A stretch of DNA of 64,000 bases from Pseudomonas sp. UYIF39 (GCF_029963765.1 NZ_JALBYU010000008.1:1-64000), one strand, 5' to 3'. Positions 53,455 through 63,239 are shown, counted from the stretch's first letter. Made by a program: numbers and translations. The notes: generated from the letters alone by a model not told the origin.

Positions 53455-53928
53455 TCAGGCTTTGTTCAGTGCCTGAGCTGCAGCCAATACAGCATCCACA
53501 TGGCCCGGCACCTTCACACCACGCCATTCCTGACGCAGCACACCGTCCTTGTCGATCAGGAACGTGCTGCGATCAACGCCCATATATTCTTTGCCATAGA
53601 GCTTTTTCAGTTTGATCACGTCGAACTGCTGGCAGAGCGCTTCTTCCTTGTCGCTGATCAGCTCGAAGGTGAACGCCTGCTTGGCCTTGAAGTTTTCGTG
53701 TGATTTAAGGCTGTCGCGGGACACGCCAAAGACTTCGGTATTGGCGGCTTTAAAGGCGTCGAGCTGGTCACGAAAGCCCTGACCCTGAGTGGTGCAGCCT
53801 GGCGTGCTGTCCTTCGGATAGAAGTAAATCACCACCTGCTTGCCTTTGAGGCTCGCGAGGTTGACGGTCTGCCCGCTGGTGGCGGGTGCTTCGAAGTCGG
53901 CAACCGGTTGGTCGATGGCAACGGCCAT
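53455..53928 (-). CDS. bcp: Thioredoxin-dependent peroxiredoxin Bcp (PrxQ family)
   Basis: A 157-aa cytosolic peroxiredoxin reducing hydroperoxides. Seen: VADFEAPATSGQTVNLASLK, then KQVVIYFYPKDSTPGCTTQG with the peroxidatic Cys at about residue 46. The second Cys five residues on, found in E. coli Bcp, is missing: the sequence reads C-T-T-Q-G-Q-G. Another Cys occurs in EEALCQQFDV. So this may work as a 1-Cys type or use an atypical resolving Cys. It follows gcvR by 10 bp on the same strand. Confidence 0.92.
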   Translation of the reverse strand: MAVAIDQPVADFEAPATSGQTVNLASLKGKQVVIYFYPKDSTPGCTTQGQGFRDQLDAFKAANTEVFGVSRDSLKSHENFKAKQAFTFELISDKEEALCQQFDVIKLKKLYGKEYMGVDRSTFLIDKDGVLRQEWRGVKVPGHVDAVLAAAQALNKA

Positions 53929-53938
53929 GAAAGCTTCC

Positions 53939-54499
53939 TTACATTGGGTTTTGTGGGCGCCACGGTTCGATCAGGGCATCCAGGTTCAGCGCGTCGGCGA
54001 AATCCAGGAACTGATCGCGCAGCCAGCTGATTTGCACACCGGCCGGCAAGGTCACGGTAAACGTGGCATTGAGCATGGTGCCGCCGGTTTGCGGAGCCTG
54101 ATAGGTGTCGCAGGTCAGGTTTTCCAGCTCGACGTTGTGGTCCATGAAGAACTGGCACAGCTCGTTGATGATGTCCGAGCGGTAAGCCGAGCTGACATAG
54201 GCGACGTATGGCAGGGCCTGAGGACGGTTCTCCAGCGCCGCGCTGCGCACCACGTTGACCGTAAAGGCGTGCTTCTTGGCGAGGCTCGGCAGGCTGCCTT
54301 CGAGGCGCGCCAGGGCGTCCCAGCTGCCGGAGATCTCGAGGATCAACGCACTGCACTCGCCATGACGCGTCAGGCGAGAGGTGACCACGGCGCAGCGGTT
54401 TTCATGGCTGGCGCGGCACAGGACGTTAGTCAGCTCCATGGGGTTGGCGCCGAGGGCACTGATGACAAGGAATTGTTCGCGAACTGTGGGGGTGGACAT
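53939..54499 (-). CDS. gcvR: Glycine cleavage system transcriptional repressor GcvR
   Basis: A 186-aa protein with two ACT domains: the N-terminal one in QFLVISALGANPMELTNVLC and RASHENRCAVVTSRLTRHGE, the second in YVAYVSSAYRSDIINELCQF. In E. coli GcvR binds GcvA and blocks gcvTHP when glycine is low; whether a GcvA partner exists here cannot be seen. The pair gcvR-bcp divergent from dapA is conserved in pseudomonads. Confidence 0.9.
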   Translation of the reverse strand: MSTPTVREQFLVISALGANPMELTNVLCRASHENRCAVVTSRLTRHGECSALILEISGSWDALARLEGSLPSLAKKHAFTVNVVRSAALENRPQALPYVAYVSSAYRSDIINELCQFFMDHNVELENLTCDTYQAPQTGGTMLNATFTVTLPAGVQISWLRDQFLDFADALNLDALIEPWRPQNPM

Positions 54500-54828
54500 G
54501 CAGCATTCCTAAAGCGATGAGCGGTCGATACTTCTACGGGCTTTTTTTACCGGGAGCGAGCCTGCGGATGCGAATTCAAAAAACCCGAGCCGCAAGGTTG
54601 CAACGTGCTCCAGAGTGGCAAGAGCGAGGGGTGGCAACGCTGGATCGGGGCTTGTGATGCCGAAAATGGAGGCTGGAACCCGGCGTACGAGCTTATCAGT
54701 ACCGATCAAAGTCTGAAGGGTAGCGAAAAGCAGCGCCAAGGGGAATGGCAGCAGCGCAGTACTTCGCTTGTACAAGCATCTTGGCGCCAGTACCATTACC
54801 GCTCTCTTTTTTCGGCAGGAGCGGTTGC

Positions 54829-55707
54829 ATGATTGCGGGCAGTATGGTGGCACTGGTCACACCCATGGATGCACAAGGTCGTCTCGACTGGGACAGCCTG
54901 AGCAAACTGGTGGACTTTCACCTGCAAAACGGCACCCACGCCATCGTGGCGGTCGGCACCACAGGTGAATCGGCCACCCTTGACGTGAACGAGCACATCG
55001 AAGTGATTCGTTACGTGGTGAAGCAGGTTGCAGGGCGCATTCCGGTGATCGCCGGTACCGGCGCCAACTCGACGCGCGAAGCCATCGAGCTGACCACCAA
55101 TGCGAAGACCGCCGGCGCCGATGCTTGCCTGCTGGTGACGCCGTATTACAACAAGCCAACCCAGGAAGGCTTGTACCAGCACTTCAAAGCCATCGCCGAA
55201 GCCGTCGACATCCCGCAGATCCTTTATAACGTGCCCGGCCGTACGGCGTGCGACATGCTGGCCGAAACCGTGATCCGCCTGTCGACCGTGAAAAATATCA
55301 TCGGCATCAAGGAAGCCACCGGCGACCTGTCCCGTGCCAAGGCCATCATCGATGGCGTGAGCAAAGACTTCCTGGTGATCTCCGGTGACGACGCCACCGC
55401 AGTCGAGCTGATCCTGCTCGGCGGCAAAGGCAACATCTCGGTCACCGCCAACGTCGCTCCGCGCGACATGGCCGACCTGTGCAACGCTGCTCTGAAAGGC
55501 GACGCCGTGACGGCCCGCGCGATTCACGAAAAGCTGATGCCGCTCAATAAAACCCTGTTTATCGAATCCAACCCTATCCCCGTGAAATGGGCACTGCATG
55601 AAATGGGCTTGATGCCGGACGGTATCCGTCTGCCGCTCACCTGGCTCAGTGCTGCCTGTCACGAACCGCTGCGGCAGGCCATGCGCCAGTCCGGCGTCCT
55701 GGTTTAA
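54829..55707 (+). CDS. dapA: 4-hydroxy-tetrahydrodipicolinate synthase
   Basis: A 292-aa TIM-barrel enzyme joining pyruvate and aspartate semialdehyde, the first step of the lysine/diaminopimelate branch. Catalytic elements: [20 protein letters not shown], the Tyr in [20 protein letters not shown], the [11 protein letters not shown] loop and the Schiff-base Lys in [19 protein letters not shown]. The ATG at 54829 follows aggagcggttgc and begins the family start [14 protein letters not shown]. The 329-bp gap before it (54500-54828) holds the divergent gcvR/dapA control region, with no other gene seen. Confidence 0.96.
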   Translation: MIAGSMVALVTPMDAQGRLDWDSLSKLVDFHLQNGTHAIVAVGTTGESATLDVNEHIEVIRYVVKQVAGRIPVIAGTGANSTREAIELTTNAKTAGADACLLVTPYYNKPTQEGLYQHFKAIAEAVDIPQILYNVPGRTACDMLAETVIRLSTVKNIIGIKEATGDLSRAKAIIDGVSKDFLVISGDDATAVELILLGGKGNISVTANVAPRDMADLCNAALKGDAVTARAIHEKLMPLNKTLFIESNPIPVKWALHEMGLMPDGIRLPLTWLSAACHEPLRQAMRQSGVLV

Positions 55708-55724
55708 TTGAGGAAGTACTACGC

Positions 55725-56840
55725 ATGAAGCGATTGGCCGGACTTTCCGCACTTGCCTTGATCATCTCCAGCACCAGTGGCTGCGGATGGGTTTGGGGCC
55801 CGGAAGGTTATTTCCGTGACCGCGGTAGCGATTACCTGGAAGCGCAACAGACTGCACCCATGCAATTGCCGCCGGATGTCAGCACTGCCAAACGTCTGGA
55901 TCCGCTGTTGCCGATCCCGCGCAACGTGGCCGATGACACCGTCAAGGGCGAGTACATCGTTCCTCGCCCGCAGCCGTTGTCGGCAGCGGCTGACGCCAGC
56001 GCCTACTCCCTGCAAAAGACCGGTGATTCGCGTTGGATCGTCGCTCAGAACCCGCCGGCCGAAGTCTGGCCAGTGGCCGTGCAGTTCTTCCAGGACAACG
56101 GTTTCCGTCTGGACGAACAGCGTCCGCAAACCGGCGAATTCACCACCACCTGGCAGCATTCCGACGAACTGTCCGCCGCAATGGCCAAGCGCCTGAGCGC
56201 AGCCGGTGTCGGCGCCGACAGCGAAACCCGCGTACGGGTCCGCATCGAGCCAGGCGTGCAGCGCAACACCAGTGAAGTCTACGTGGTCAGCGCCGAGCGT
56301 CCTGCCGGTAGCACCTCCGACGTGGCCTTCACCAACCGTTCGGTCAACACTGGCCTGGACGCGGCACTGGTCGACGACATGCTCGCGAGCATGAGCCGCA
56401 TCTCGGAGAAGGGCGGTTCGGTCTCCATGCTGGCTTCGCGTGACTCCGATACGCCAAGTCGTGTCAGCCTGAGCGAAGACGGCAGCGGTAACCCTGTCCT
56501 GAACGTCGGCCCCGATCTGGATCGTGCCTGGTCGAGCGTCGGTCGAGCGTTGGAACAGGGCGAATGGCGCGTTGAAGACATCAACCGCAGCCTGGGCCTG
56601 TACTACATCAACCTGTCGGAAAAAGCCGAGAAGAAAGACGAGAAGCCTGGTTTCTTCAGCGGCCTGTTCGGCAGTGCGCCGAGCAAGGAAGAAGTTGAAG
56701 CCCGTGCCGAGCGTTATCAGGTTCGCCTGAGCAAGGTTGGCGACAACGTCCAGGTCACCGTCGAGAAAAACATCAATACCGTGGCGCCGGCAGATGTGGC
56801 GCGCAAGGTATTGAGCGTGATTCAGGACAACCTGGGCTGA
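55725..56840 (+). CDS. bamC: Outer-membrane assembly lipoprotein BamC
   Basis: A 371-aa lipoprotein of the BAM complex that folds outer-membrane proteins. Signal RLAGLSALALIISSTSGC with lipobox S-S-G-C-like (Cys 18), a disordered N-terminal segment that contacts BamD, then two helix-grip domains (about 110-210 and 240-365). It lies 17 bp after dapA, as in many gamma-proteobacteria (dapA-bamC). Confidence 0.93.
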   Translation: MKRLAGLSALALIISSTSGCGWVWGPEGYFRDRGSDYLEAQQTAPMQLPPDVSTAKRLDPLLPIPRNVADDTVKGEYIVPRPQPLSAAADASAYSLQKTGDSRWIVAQNPPAEVWPVAVQFFQDNGFRLDEQRPQTGEFTTTWQHSDELSAAMAKRLSAAGVGADSETRVRVRIEPGVQRNTSEVYVVSAERPAGSTSDVAFTNRSVNTGLDAALVDDMLASMSRISEKGGSVSMLASRDSDTPSRVSLSEDGSGNPVLNVGPDLDRAWSSVGRALEQGEWRVEDINRSLGLYYINLSEKAEKKDEKPGFFSGLFGSAPSKEEVEARAERYQVRLSKVGDNVQVTVEKNINTVAPADVARKVLSVIQDNLG

Positions 56841-56844
56841 TCAC

Positions 56845-57603
56845 ATGCGTTTTGCCGTTCTCGGCAGCGGTAGCCAAGGGAACGGCACGCTGATAGCCAG
56901 CGCTGACACGTATGTGCTGGTGGATTGTGGTTTCTCCCTGCGGGAAACCGAAAAACGCCTGCTGCGCCTGGGTGTGAACCCTGCGCAGTTGAGCGCGATA
57001 CTCGTGACCCACGAACATGCCGACCACGTGCATGGCGTGGGTTTACTGTCTCGGCGCTACAATCTGCCTGTCTACCTCAGTCGCGGCACCCTGCGCGGGA
57101 TGCGCAAACCAATTGAACCGGCTGGCCTTCTGGCCGGCGGCGAGCAACTGCAGATCGGCGCACTGAGCATCGGCGTCATTGCCGTGGCCCATGATGCACA
57201 GGAGCCGACGCAATACGTCTTCAGTGACGGTGAGCGGCGTTTCGGCCTGTTGACCGACCTGGGCTCGTATTGCAACAAGGTGCTGGACGGCTATCGGGAT
57301 CTCGATGCGTTGATGATCGAGTCCAACCATTGCCGTGACATGCTGGCTCGCGGTCACTACCCTTACTTTCTCAAGCAACGGGTAGGCGGTGAACTGGGGC
57401 ATTTGAACAACCATCAGGCGGCATTCCTGGTGTCCGAGTTGGGCTGGCAAGGCCTGCAACACCTGGTCCTGGCCCATCTGAGCAGCAAGAACAACCTGCC
57501 GCAGCTGGCCCGGCAATGTTTTGTCGACACCCTCGGGTGCGACCCGGACTGGCTGCAACTGGCCGATCAAGATTCAGGGCTCGACTGGCGACACATCGCC
57601 TAG
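56845..57603 (+). CDS. MBL-fold metal-dependent hydrolase
   Basis: A 252-aa metallo-beta-lactamase-fold protein. Metal motif THEHADHVHGVGLLSRRYNL (H-x-H-x-D-H), the D-x-G of LLTDLGSYCNKVLDGYRDLD, and VLAHLSSKNNLPQLARQCFV with the last His. It resembles YycJ/WalJ-type proteins, which affect DNA processing in some bacteria; the function here is unproved. It begins 4 bp after bamC and precedes purC, so all four genes dapA to purC may be one transcript. Confidence 0.9.
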   Translation: MRFAVLGSGSQGNGTLIASADTYVLVDCGFSLRETEKRLLRLGVNPAQLSAILVTHEHADHVHGVGLLSRRYNLPVYLSRGTLRGMRKPIEPAGLLAGGEQLQIGALSIGVIAVAHDAQEPTQYVFSDGERRFGLLTDLGSYCNKVLDGYRDLDALMIESNHCRDMLARGHYPYFLKQRVGGELGHLNNHQAAFLVSELGWQGLQHLVLAHLSSKNNLPQLARQCFVDTLGCDPDWLQLADQDSGLDWRHIA

Positions 57604-57631
57604 CCCACCTACTTAGCAAGCGGAGCCCATC

Positions 57632-58345
57632 ATGGAAAAACGTGAAGAACTGTACCGCGGCAAAGCCAAATCGGTTTTCAAGACCGACGACGCTGACCGC
57701 TTGATCCTGCTGTTTCGCAACGACACTTCGGCGTTCGACGGCAAGCGCATCGAACAGCTCGACCGCAAAGGCATGGTGAACAACAAGTTCAACGCCTTCA
57801 TCATGCAGAAACTCGAAGCTGCCGGCGTGCCGACCCAATTCGACAAACTGCTGGGCGACAACGAATGCCTGGTGAAGAAGCTCGACATGATCCCGGTCGA
57901 GTGCGTCGTGCGTAACTACGCCGCGGGCAGCCTGGTCAAGCGTCTGGGCGTCGAAGAAGGCATGAAGCTCAACCCTTACACCTTCGAACTGTTCCTGAAG
58001 GACGACGCCAAGGGCGACCCGTTCATCAACGAATCCCACGTCGTGGCATTCGGTTGGGGCACTGCCGAGCAACTGGTTCGTATGAAAGAACTGTCGCTCA
58101 AGGTCAACGAAGTCCTGAGCAAACTGTTCGACGACGCCGGCCTGCTGCTGGTCGACTTCAAACTTGAATTCGGCGTGTTCTCCGACGGCTCCATCTTCCT
58201 GGGCGACGAATTCAGCCCGGACGGCTGCCGTCTGTGGGACAAGGCCACCGGCAAAAAAATGGACAAGGACCGCTTCCGTCAGGGCCTCGGTGACGTCATC
58301 GAAGCCTACGAAGAAGTCGCCAATCGTCTGGGCGTACCGCTTTAA
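57632..58345 (+). CDS. purC: Phosphoribosylaminoimidazole-succinocarboxamide synthase
   Basis: A 237-aa SAICAR synthase of purine biosynthesis, joining CAIR and aspartate with ATP. Seen: [60 protein letters not shown], and [20 protein letters not shown] then [20 protein letters not shown]. Length matches E. coli PurC. Confidence 0.97.
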   Translation: MEKREELYRGKAKSVFKTDDADRLILLFRNDTSAFDGKRIEQLDRKGMVNNKFNAFIMQKLEAAGVPTQFDKLLGDNECLVKKLDMIPVECVVRNYAAGSLVKRLGVEEGMKLNPYTFELFLKDDAKGDPFINESHVVAFGWGTAEQLVRMKELSLKVNEVLSKLFDDAGLLLVDFKLEFGVFSDGSIFLGDEFSPDGCRLWDKATGKKMDKDRFRQGLGDVIEAYEEVANRLGVPL

Positions 58346-58428
58346 TCGACGCAAGCATCTGATAGCACGGAAAAATTTCGCTTAGGGGGTTCGCTTCCGG
58401 CAAAAGTGTTGTTATGATGCGCGCCGTT

Positions 58429-58518
58429 GGAGAGATGCCAGAGTGGCCGAATGGGACGGATTCGAAATCCGTTGTACCTTCACCGGTACCTAGGGTTCGA
58501 ATCCCTATCTCTCCGCCA
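58429..58518 (+). tRNA. tRNA-Ser (CGA anticodon)
   Basis: A 90-nt class II tRNA with acceptor stem ggagaga/tctctcc, anticodon loop TTCGAAA (anticodon CGA), a long variable arm around tgtaccttcaccggtaccta, T-arm agggttcgaatccct and an encoded CCA end. Confidence 0.95.
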
Positions 58519-58534
58519 TTATTGAATAAGACTA

Positions 58535-58571
58535 AGCCCCTGAAATTGTTAAAGACTTCAGGGGCTTTTTC
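58535..58571 (+). terminator. Terminator after tRNA-Ser
   Basis: AGCCCCTGAA and TTCAGGGGCT form a 10-bp stem with a T-tract, 16 bp after the tRNA. Confidence 0.92.
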
Positions 58572-58650
58572 GTTTATGGCGTTTCGTTTAGGGCAAATTT
58601 GCCACGAGCGGTACGCCTGTCTCGCGAAACACAGGTGGTATCACCCTTTC

Positions 58651-59898
58651 CTATCGAACCTGAACTCTCGCCTGGATCACCCACAATCCCAGCAAAGACA
58701 GAACAGCAAACCCCCCTCCCATTAAGAAAGTGCCCTGGAAGCCTACCGTGTCCCACAATGCCCCAGCGATGACGCTGGCCAGCAGCAAGGTCAACCCGGT
58801 CAACAGATTGAACATGCCAAATGCCGTCCCGCGCAGTTCAGCCGGCGCGCAATCGGCGATCAGGGCGGCGAATATCCCTTGGGTAAACCCCATGTGCAGC
58901 CCCCATAGAACGACGCCGACGACCAGGCCATCGATACCTGGCGCGAACGCCAGAGTCAGGTCGGCAGCAATCAGCAAAATCAGACCTATGCCGAGCACCG
59001 CCATGCGGCTGACACGATCAGACAAGGCCCCGGCGGGATAGGCTGACAGTGAGTACGCCACCCCCATCAGGACAAGTACCGCTGGCGCCCACATCGGCGC
59101 CAACCCGACGGCCTGACCGCGCAGAATCAGAAAGGCTTCGCTGAAGCGCGCCAGGGTGAAAACCGCAGCGACACCCACCACCCACCAGTAGCCAGCACCC
59201 AGTCGGGCTAGTTCCCGCCGGCTCAAAGGCGCACGCACCCGGTGCGTCCCTTCCACTTGTTTGGGCTCATGAACGAACACCAGCAGCACCGCGACGGCAA
59301 GGAAGGCCGGGATGACGGCCACCCAAAAAACAGTCTGGAAGTGGTTCGCGGTTAGCCACATCAATCCGATCGCCAGCAACGGTCCCAGGAATGCGCCAAC
59401 GGTATCCAGAGTTTGCCGCAGGCCGAAAGCTGCTCCCCGTATCGCGGGCGGCGTGATGTCGGCCACCAACGCATCGCGCGGGGCGCCGCGAATACCTTTG
59501 CCAATACGGTCGATAAAGCGAGCCCCAATCAGCCAGTCCAGCGAGCCCGCCAAAGGAAAGATCGGTTTGGACAGTGCCCCCAGCCCATAGCCCAGCGCCG
59601 CGAGCAGTTTGCGCTTGCCCAAACGATCGCTGAGTGCCCCGGAAAATACCTTGGTGATCGAGGCCGTAGCCTCGGCTATGCCTTCGATGAGACCCACCGC
59701 CAGAACGGAGGTACCCAGTACTGTCACCATATAGAGCGGCAACAATGCATGGATCATCTCTGAGGAGATGTCCATCAGCATCGAGACGAAGCCTAGCGCC
59801 CAGATGCCGCCAGGCATGGTGCGCCAGGCGTTTCCGGTTGACGCATTCTTGATTGGCGCATTAACCGAAGTGCCACCAGACTTGTCAGTGGTTTTCAT
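58651..59898 (-). CDS. MFS transporter
   Basis: A 415-aa major facilitator with 12 predicted helices after a hydrophilic 30-residue N-terminus. Motif A of the first half is SGALSDRLGKRKLLAALGYG and of the second half AGALSDRVSRMAVLGIGLIL; RFIDRIGKGIRGAPRDALVA is shared with a group of uncharacterised bacterial exporters. Substrate unknown. No regulator is adjacent. Confidence 0.88.
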   Translation of the reverse strand: MKTTDKSGGTSVNAPIKNASTGNAWRTMPGGIWALGFVSMLMDISSEMIHALLPLYMVTVLGTSVLAVGLIEGIAEATASITKVFSGALSDRLGKRKLLAALGYGLGALSKPIFPLAGSLDWLIGARFIDRIGKGIRGAPRDALVADITPPAIRGAAFGLRQTLDTVGAFLGPLLAIGLMWLTANHFQTVFWVAVIPAFLAVAVLLVFVHEPKQVEGTHRVRAPLSRRELARLGAGYWWVVGVAAVFTLARFSEAFLILRGQAVGLAPMWAPAVLVLMGVAYSLSAYPAGALSDRVSRMAVLGIGLILLIAADLTLAFAPGIDGLVVGVVLWGLHMGFTQGIFAALIADCAPAELRGTAFGMFNLLTGLTLLLASVIAGALWDTVGFQGTFLMGGGFAVLSLLGLWVIQARVQVR

Positions 59899-60037
59899 TA
59901 TAAGCCTCGAAACCTGTTTGCATAAGGCAGCTTATAGCGCCTCGCGATTCCACATCAGCGTTTTCTGGCTTTCGGTGTAACCCTGGTCATTAGCTATCAT
60001 GCAATACAGAGCAAATCACCGGATGACGGGGGAATGC

Positions 60038-60364
60038 ATGAACAGATGGCGACGGATTTGGCTGTTTGTGAAGCTGGTGGCAGCATTTGCAGCCTGCCTG
60101 GCCGTTGCTGTTCAGGCTTTTAGCTACATGTTGGAAAGCCCCGATGCAGCGCAGATGCACCCTTTGAGCATTTTGGTGGTTGGACTGATCTTTGGCTTCA
60201 TCACCTATGGAATCCTTTCACTGATTGAAAGGGCTGTACGGGGTTTACTGCCCCATCCTGACCCGGCTCAACCTCAAACAGAACTTGAGGAAGATGCCGT
60301 GCTGACGGAAGAACAGCCTTTGGCTCTGTCAGCTGACAGTTCTACTCAGCAGAAAAATCAGTGA
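60038..60364 (+). CDS. Hypothetical membrane protein, 108 aa
   Basis: Not recognised. Two helices (LFVKLVAAFAACLAVAVQAF and LSILVVGLIFGFITYGILSL) are followed by a cytoplasmic acidic, Pro/Gln-rich tail of about 40 residues. An alternative ATG lies 4 bp earlier out of frame; the start at 60038 has gggggaatgc upstream. The 250 bp after it (60365-60613) hold no supported gene. Confidence 0.65.
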   Translation: MNRWRRIWLFVKLVAAFAACLAVAVQAFSYMLESPDAAQMHPLSILVVGLIFGFITYGILSLIERAVRGLLPHPDPAQPQTELEEDAVLTEEQPLALSADSSTQQKNQ

Positions 60365-60613
60365 ACTGTCTGTAAAGCATGCGTCGGAACAGACAGCACC
60401 GCAGCGTAAGAAAAATATGCCTCTTCAAGGGAAAAGTTACTCAGCGCAGTCACCCAATTTACCGCCCCCCGAATCTATTGGTCGTCTCGCGAATCAAGGC
60501 TGGATCTGCGAAACATCCCCTGACATTGAAAGACCCTGCTGCAAAAAATCCTCATCTACTCTCGTTTCGCAGATCACTGATCTGCCGTCATCAGCAATCG
60601 CAAGGAGCGAGCA

Positions 60614-60805
60614 ATGTATTTTGAGATTTACAGGCAAACCCGTGGCATCGTACAGACCGGCAAAGGTCAATGGCGGTGGCGTTTGAGGGCGGGAAACCAT
60701 GAAACGATTGCCAGCGGGGAGGCTTACGTCAACAAGTCTGATTGTGTGCATGCCATCAGTTTGATCAAAGGGACCCACGATCAGACCCCGGTCAAGGAAA
60801 TCTAG
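60614..60805 (+). CDS. DUF1508 (YegP-like) small protein
   Basis: A 63-aa protein of one DUF1508 unit: MYFEIYRQTRGIVQTGKGQW, RWRLRAGNHETIASGEAYVN, then KSDCVHAISLIKGT. The family forms small alpha-beta dimers; role unknown. RBS aaggagcgagca precedes the ATG. A hairpin follows (60818-60842). Confidence 0.88.
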   Translation: MYFEIYRQTRGIVQTGKGQWRWRLRAGNHETIASGEAYVNKSDCVHAISLIKGTHDQTPVKEI

Positions 60806-60817
60806 GATTCAGGTGGT

Positions 60818-60842
60818 GAAGCTGCTCAGTCAGAGCAGCTTC
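60818..60842 (+). terminator. Terminator-like hairpin after the DUF1508 gene
   Basis: GAAGCTGCTC, agtca, GAGCAGCTTC: a perfect 10-bp stem followed by gttt, 12 bp after the stop. Confidence 0.75.
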
Positions 60843-60953
60843 GTTTCAACGGGCGGTCTTACGGTTGGATTAAACGCAAACTGCTTGAGTCGCATAGACG
60901 CCGATTGCGACAGCTACCTAAACTGTCATCAGATTTGGGAGCGGAGTCAGTGG

Positions 60954-61877
60954 ATGAATCGTAACGAACTACGCAAGGCCGACATCAACCTGATGGTGGT
61001 GTTTGAAACGCTGATGCTCGAACGCAACGTCACCCGGGTGGCGGAGAAATTGTTTCTCGGCCAGCCGACCATCAGTTCGGCGCTCAATCGCTTGCGCACG
61101 ATGTTCAACGACCCGCTGTTCATACGTGTCGGGCATCGTATGGAACCGACGGCGCGGGCCGAGGAGATTATTCTGCACCTGTCGCCAGCGCTGGATTCGT
61201 TGTCGGTGGCGTTGAGCCTGACCCATGATTTCGACCCCGCCAGCAGCACCATGACCTTTCGCATCGGGTTGTCGGACGATGTCGAGTTTGGCCTGCTGCC
61301 GCCATTGCTGCGTGCATTGCGCCAGGAAGCACCAAAGGTGGTGTTCGTGGTGCAGCATATCGATTACTGGCGGATTCCGGATTTGCTGGCGTCCGGCGAT
61401 ATCACCGTGGGTATCAGCCAGACTCGCGGGCTACCGGCCAACGCCAAGCGCAAGTTGTTGCGGCACATCCTGCCCAGCATTTTGCGCGCGGACGCATCGG
61501 ACACACCGCTGACGCTCGATGAGTATTGCGCGCGACCGCACGTGCTGGTTTCCCACACCGCCAATGTCAGTGGTTACGCCGATGAGTGGCTGGCGGAGAT
61601 TGGTCGCACGCGCCATGTCGTCCTTTCCGTGCCGCAATACAGCTCGTTGCCGGCCTTGCTTGCCGGGACCGATCTGATTGCTAGTCTGCCGGACTACGCC
61701 GCCGAAGCGATGGCCGCATCCGGCCATCTGTTCAAGGAGCCGTTCCCGATCAAGGCGCCGACCCTGGATCTGTCGATGGTCTGGCTCAGCCATGTCGATA
61801 CCGACCCGGCCGAGCGCTGGTTGAGGTCGCGGCTGGAGGCGTTCATGAGTGAACGCGCGGTTTTACCGCTCGAGTGA
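60954..61877 (+). CDS. LysR-family transcriptional regulator
   Basis: A 307-aa LTTR. Helix-turn-helix at residues 8-55 (DINLMVVFETLMLERNVTRV, AEKLFLGQPTISSALNRLRT), then a ligand domain (TFRIGLSDDVEFGLLPPLLR). The ATG at 60954 begins MNRNELRKADINL, the family start; the frame upstream crosses the DUF1508 terminator. It is followed 57 bp later by a CHMI-like isomerase on the same strand; no divergent target is seen. Confidence 0.92.
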   Translation: MNRNELRKADINLMVVFETLMLERNVTRVAEKLFLGQPTISSALNRLRTMFNDPLFIRVGHRMEPTARAEEIILHLSPALDSLSVALSLTHDFDPASSTMTFRIGLSDDVEFGLLPPLLRALRQEAPKVVFVVQHIDYWRIPDLLASGDITVGISQTRGLPANAKRKLLRHILPSILRADASDTPLTLDEYCARPHVLVSHTANVSGYADEWLAEIGRTRHVVLSVPQYSSLPALLAGTDLIASLPDYAAEAMAASGHLFKEPFPIKAPTLDLSMVWLSHVDTDPAERWLRSRLEAFMSERAVLPLE

Positions 61878-61934
61878 GTAGGGCGATGCTGTGTTATATG
61901 TACGACCTTTCTGCCCACTTTCAGGAGCTCAGTC

Positions 61935-62300
61935 ATGCCTCACCTGCACATGGAATACACCGCCAACCTGCCCGAGCTCAATGCCGACATGGCGTTGATC
62001 CGGCTCAACAATGCGTTGGTGGCTTCCGGTCAGTTTGCTGCCGAATACGACATCAAGAGCCGAGCGGTGAAGGTTGAGACATTCAAGGTCGGCACGGTGT
62101 CAGGTGAGCGAGCCTTTGTGCATGTGAAACTGGCACTGTTGAGCGGTCGCTCACCGCAAATCAAGAAGCAGTTGTCCGAAAGTTTGCTGGCCGTGGTGCA
62201 GGAGCTGTGTGATTGGCCGACGGACATTGAAGTCCAGCTGGCCGTGGAAATCCTCGACATCGATCGAGAGTCCTACACCAAGATAGCCATCAGCCACTGA
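61935..62300 (+). CDS. 5-carboxymethyl-2-hydroxymuconate isomerase family protein
   Basis: A 121-aa tautomerase-superfamily protein of the HpaF/CHMI type. The catalytic Pro follows Met: MPHLHMEYTANLPELNADMA; later FKVGTVSGERAFVHVKLALL and SGRSPQIKKQLSESLLAVVQ match the family. CHMI works in homoprotocatechuate breakdown, but no other hpa genes are present, so this may be an orphan with another substrate. Confidence 0.88.
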   Translation: MPHLHMEYTANLPELNADMALIRLNNALVASGQFAAEYDIKSRAVKVETFKVGTVSGERAFVHVKLALLSGRSPQIKKQLSESLLAVVQELCDWPTDIEVQLAVEILDIDRESYTKIAISH

Positions 62301-62303
62301 GTT

Positions 62304-63239
62304 TCAGGCCATTTCCTGCTCGGTGCAGGCCTTGACCACTTGCTCGCGCAGCCAGGTGTTGGCGCTGTCCTGATCGACATTCTGGCTCCACTGCATGTCG
62401 AGGCTGAACCCCGGCAAGCCGTTGGGCGCTTCGCAATGATTGAAGATCGCGTCATTGGCCAGCAATTGCTGGATACGCCGAGGCAAGGTCAGGATGAAGT
62501 CGGTACCGGTGATCATCTTCAGTGCCGCGCTGTAGCTGTTGGAGCGCGCGACGATCTGCCGTTTCTGCGCCTGCTGCGCCAGCCAGCCGTCGACCATGTT
62601 GGTGGTGGAAGTCCAGGGTGTCGGGAACACGTGCCGGCGTTCAACAAAGGCTTGCAGGCTTAAACGCGGTTCCGGCGGTGTGGCTCGTTTATCGAAGACA
62701 CAGACCAGGTCGTCCTCCAGCAGCAGCCGGGATTTGAAATCGCCATGACTGCGATGAAAGTGCGGGCCGAAGCAAATCACCAGGTCGAGGCTGCCGTCGC
62801 GCAGTTCTTCGGCCGGGATGTCGGTTTCAAACTTGTGCATGTTGACCATCACCGGCAGGTCAGCGAAATCGAAGCTTTTCAACAGACGCGGCAGGATCAA
62901 CTGCTCGAAGTATTCCGGTGCGCAGATATTGAAGGTGACGGGTTGCAGGGTGGGGTCGAATGCTGGCGCACCGGCGTGACACAGGTTGATGCTTTCGAGG
63001 ATCTTCAGCACGTGGGCGTACATGGTGCTGGCTTTGTAGGTGGGGCGCATGCCCGCGCGGGAATTGATGAACAGCTCGTCTTCGAAACTGGTACGCAGTT
63101 TTTTCAGGCAGTAACTCACGGTGGACTGGCTGACGCAGAGCGCCTCGGATACACCGGTGACGCTGCTTTGCTCATACACGGCGATAAATACCATGAGGTC
63201 CTGCATATCGAGCTTTCTAAGCAAGTTACTGTTCAGCAT
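62304..63239 (-). CDS. LysR-family transcriptional regulator
   Basis: A 311-aa LTTR. The N-terminal domain is LLRKLDMQDLMVFIAVYEQS then SVTGVSEALCVSQSTVSYCL, residues 5-60; the ligand domain includes TFNICAPEYFEQLILPRLLK. Many of its residues resemble the NahR/LinR-like group. It lies 133 bp from an EamA transporter on the same strand and is convergent with the isomerase gene. Confidence 0.92.
   Translation of the reverse strand: MLNSNLLRKLDMQDLMVFIAVYEQSSVTGVSEALCVSQSTVSYCLKKLRTSFEDELFINSRAGMRPTYKASTMYAHVLKILESINLCHAGAPAFDPTLQPVTFNICAPEYFEQLILPRLLKSFDFADLPVMVNMHKFETDIPAEELRDGSLDLVICFGPHFHRSHGDFKSRLLLEDDLVCVFDKRATPPEPRLSLQAFVERRHVFPTPWTSTTNMVDGWLAQQAQKRQIVARSNSYSAALKMITGTDFILTLPRRIQQLLANDAIFNHCEAPNGLPGFSLDMQWSQNVDQDSANTWLREQVVKACTEQEMA

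Noticed and set aside
60379..60624. Plus-strand frame of 81 codons before the DUF1508 gene
   Set aside because: It lacks a ribosome site, overlaps the well-supported DUF1508 start and shows no motif.
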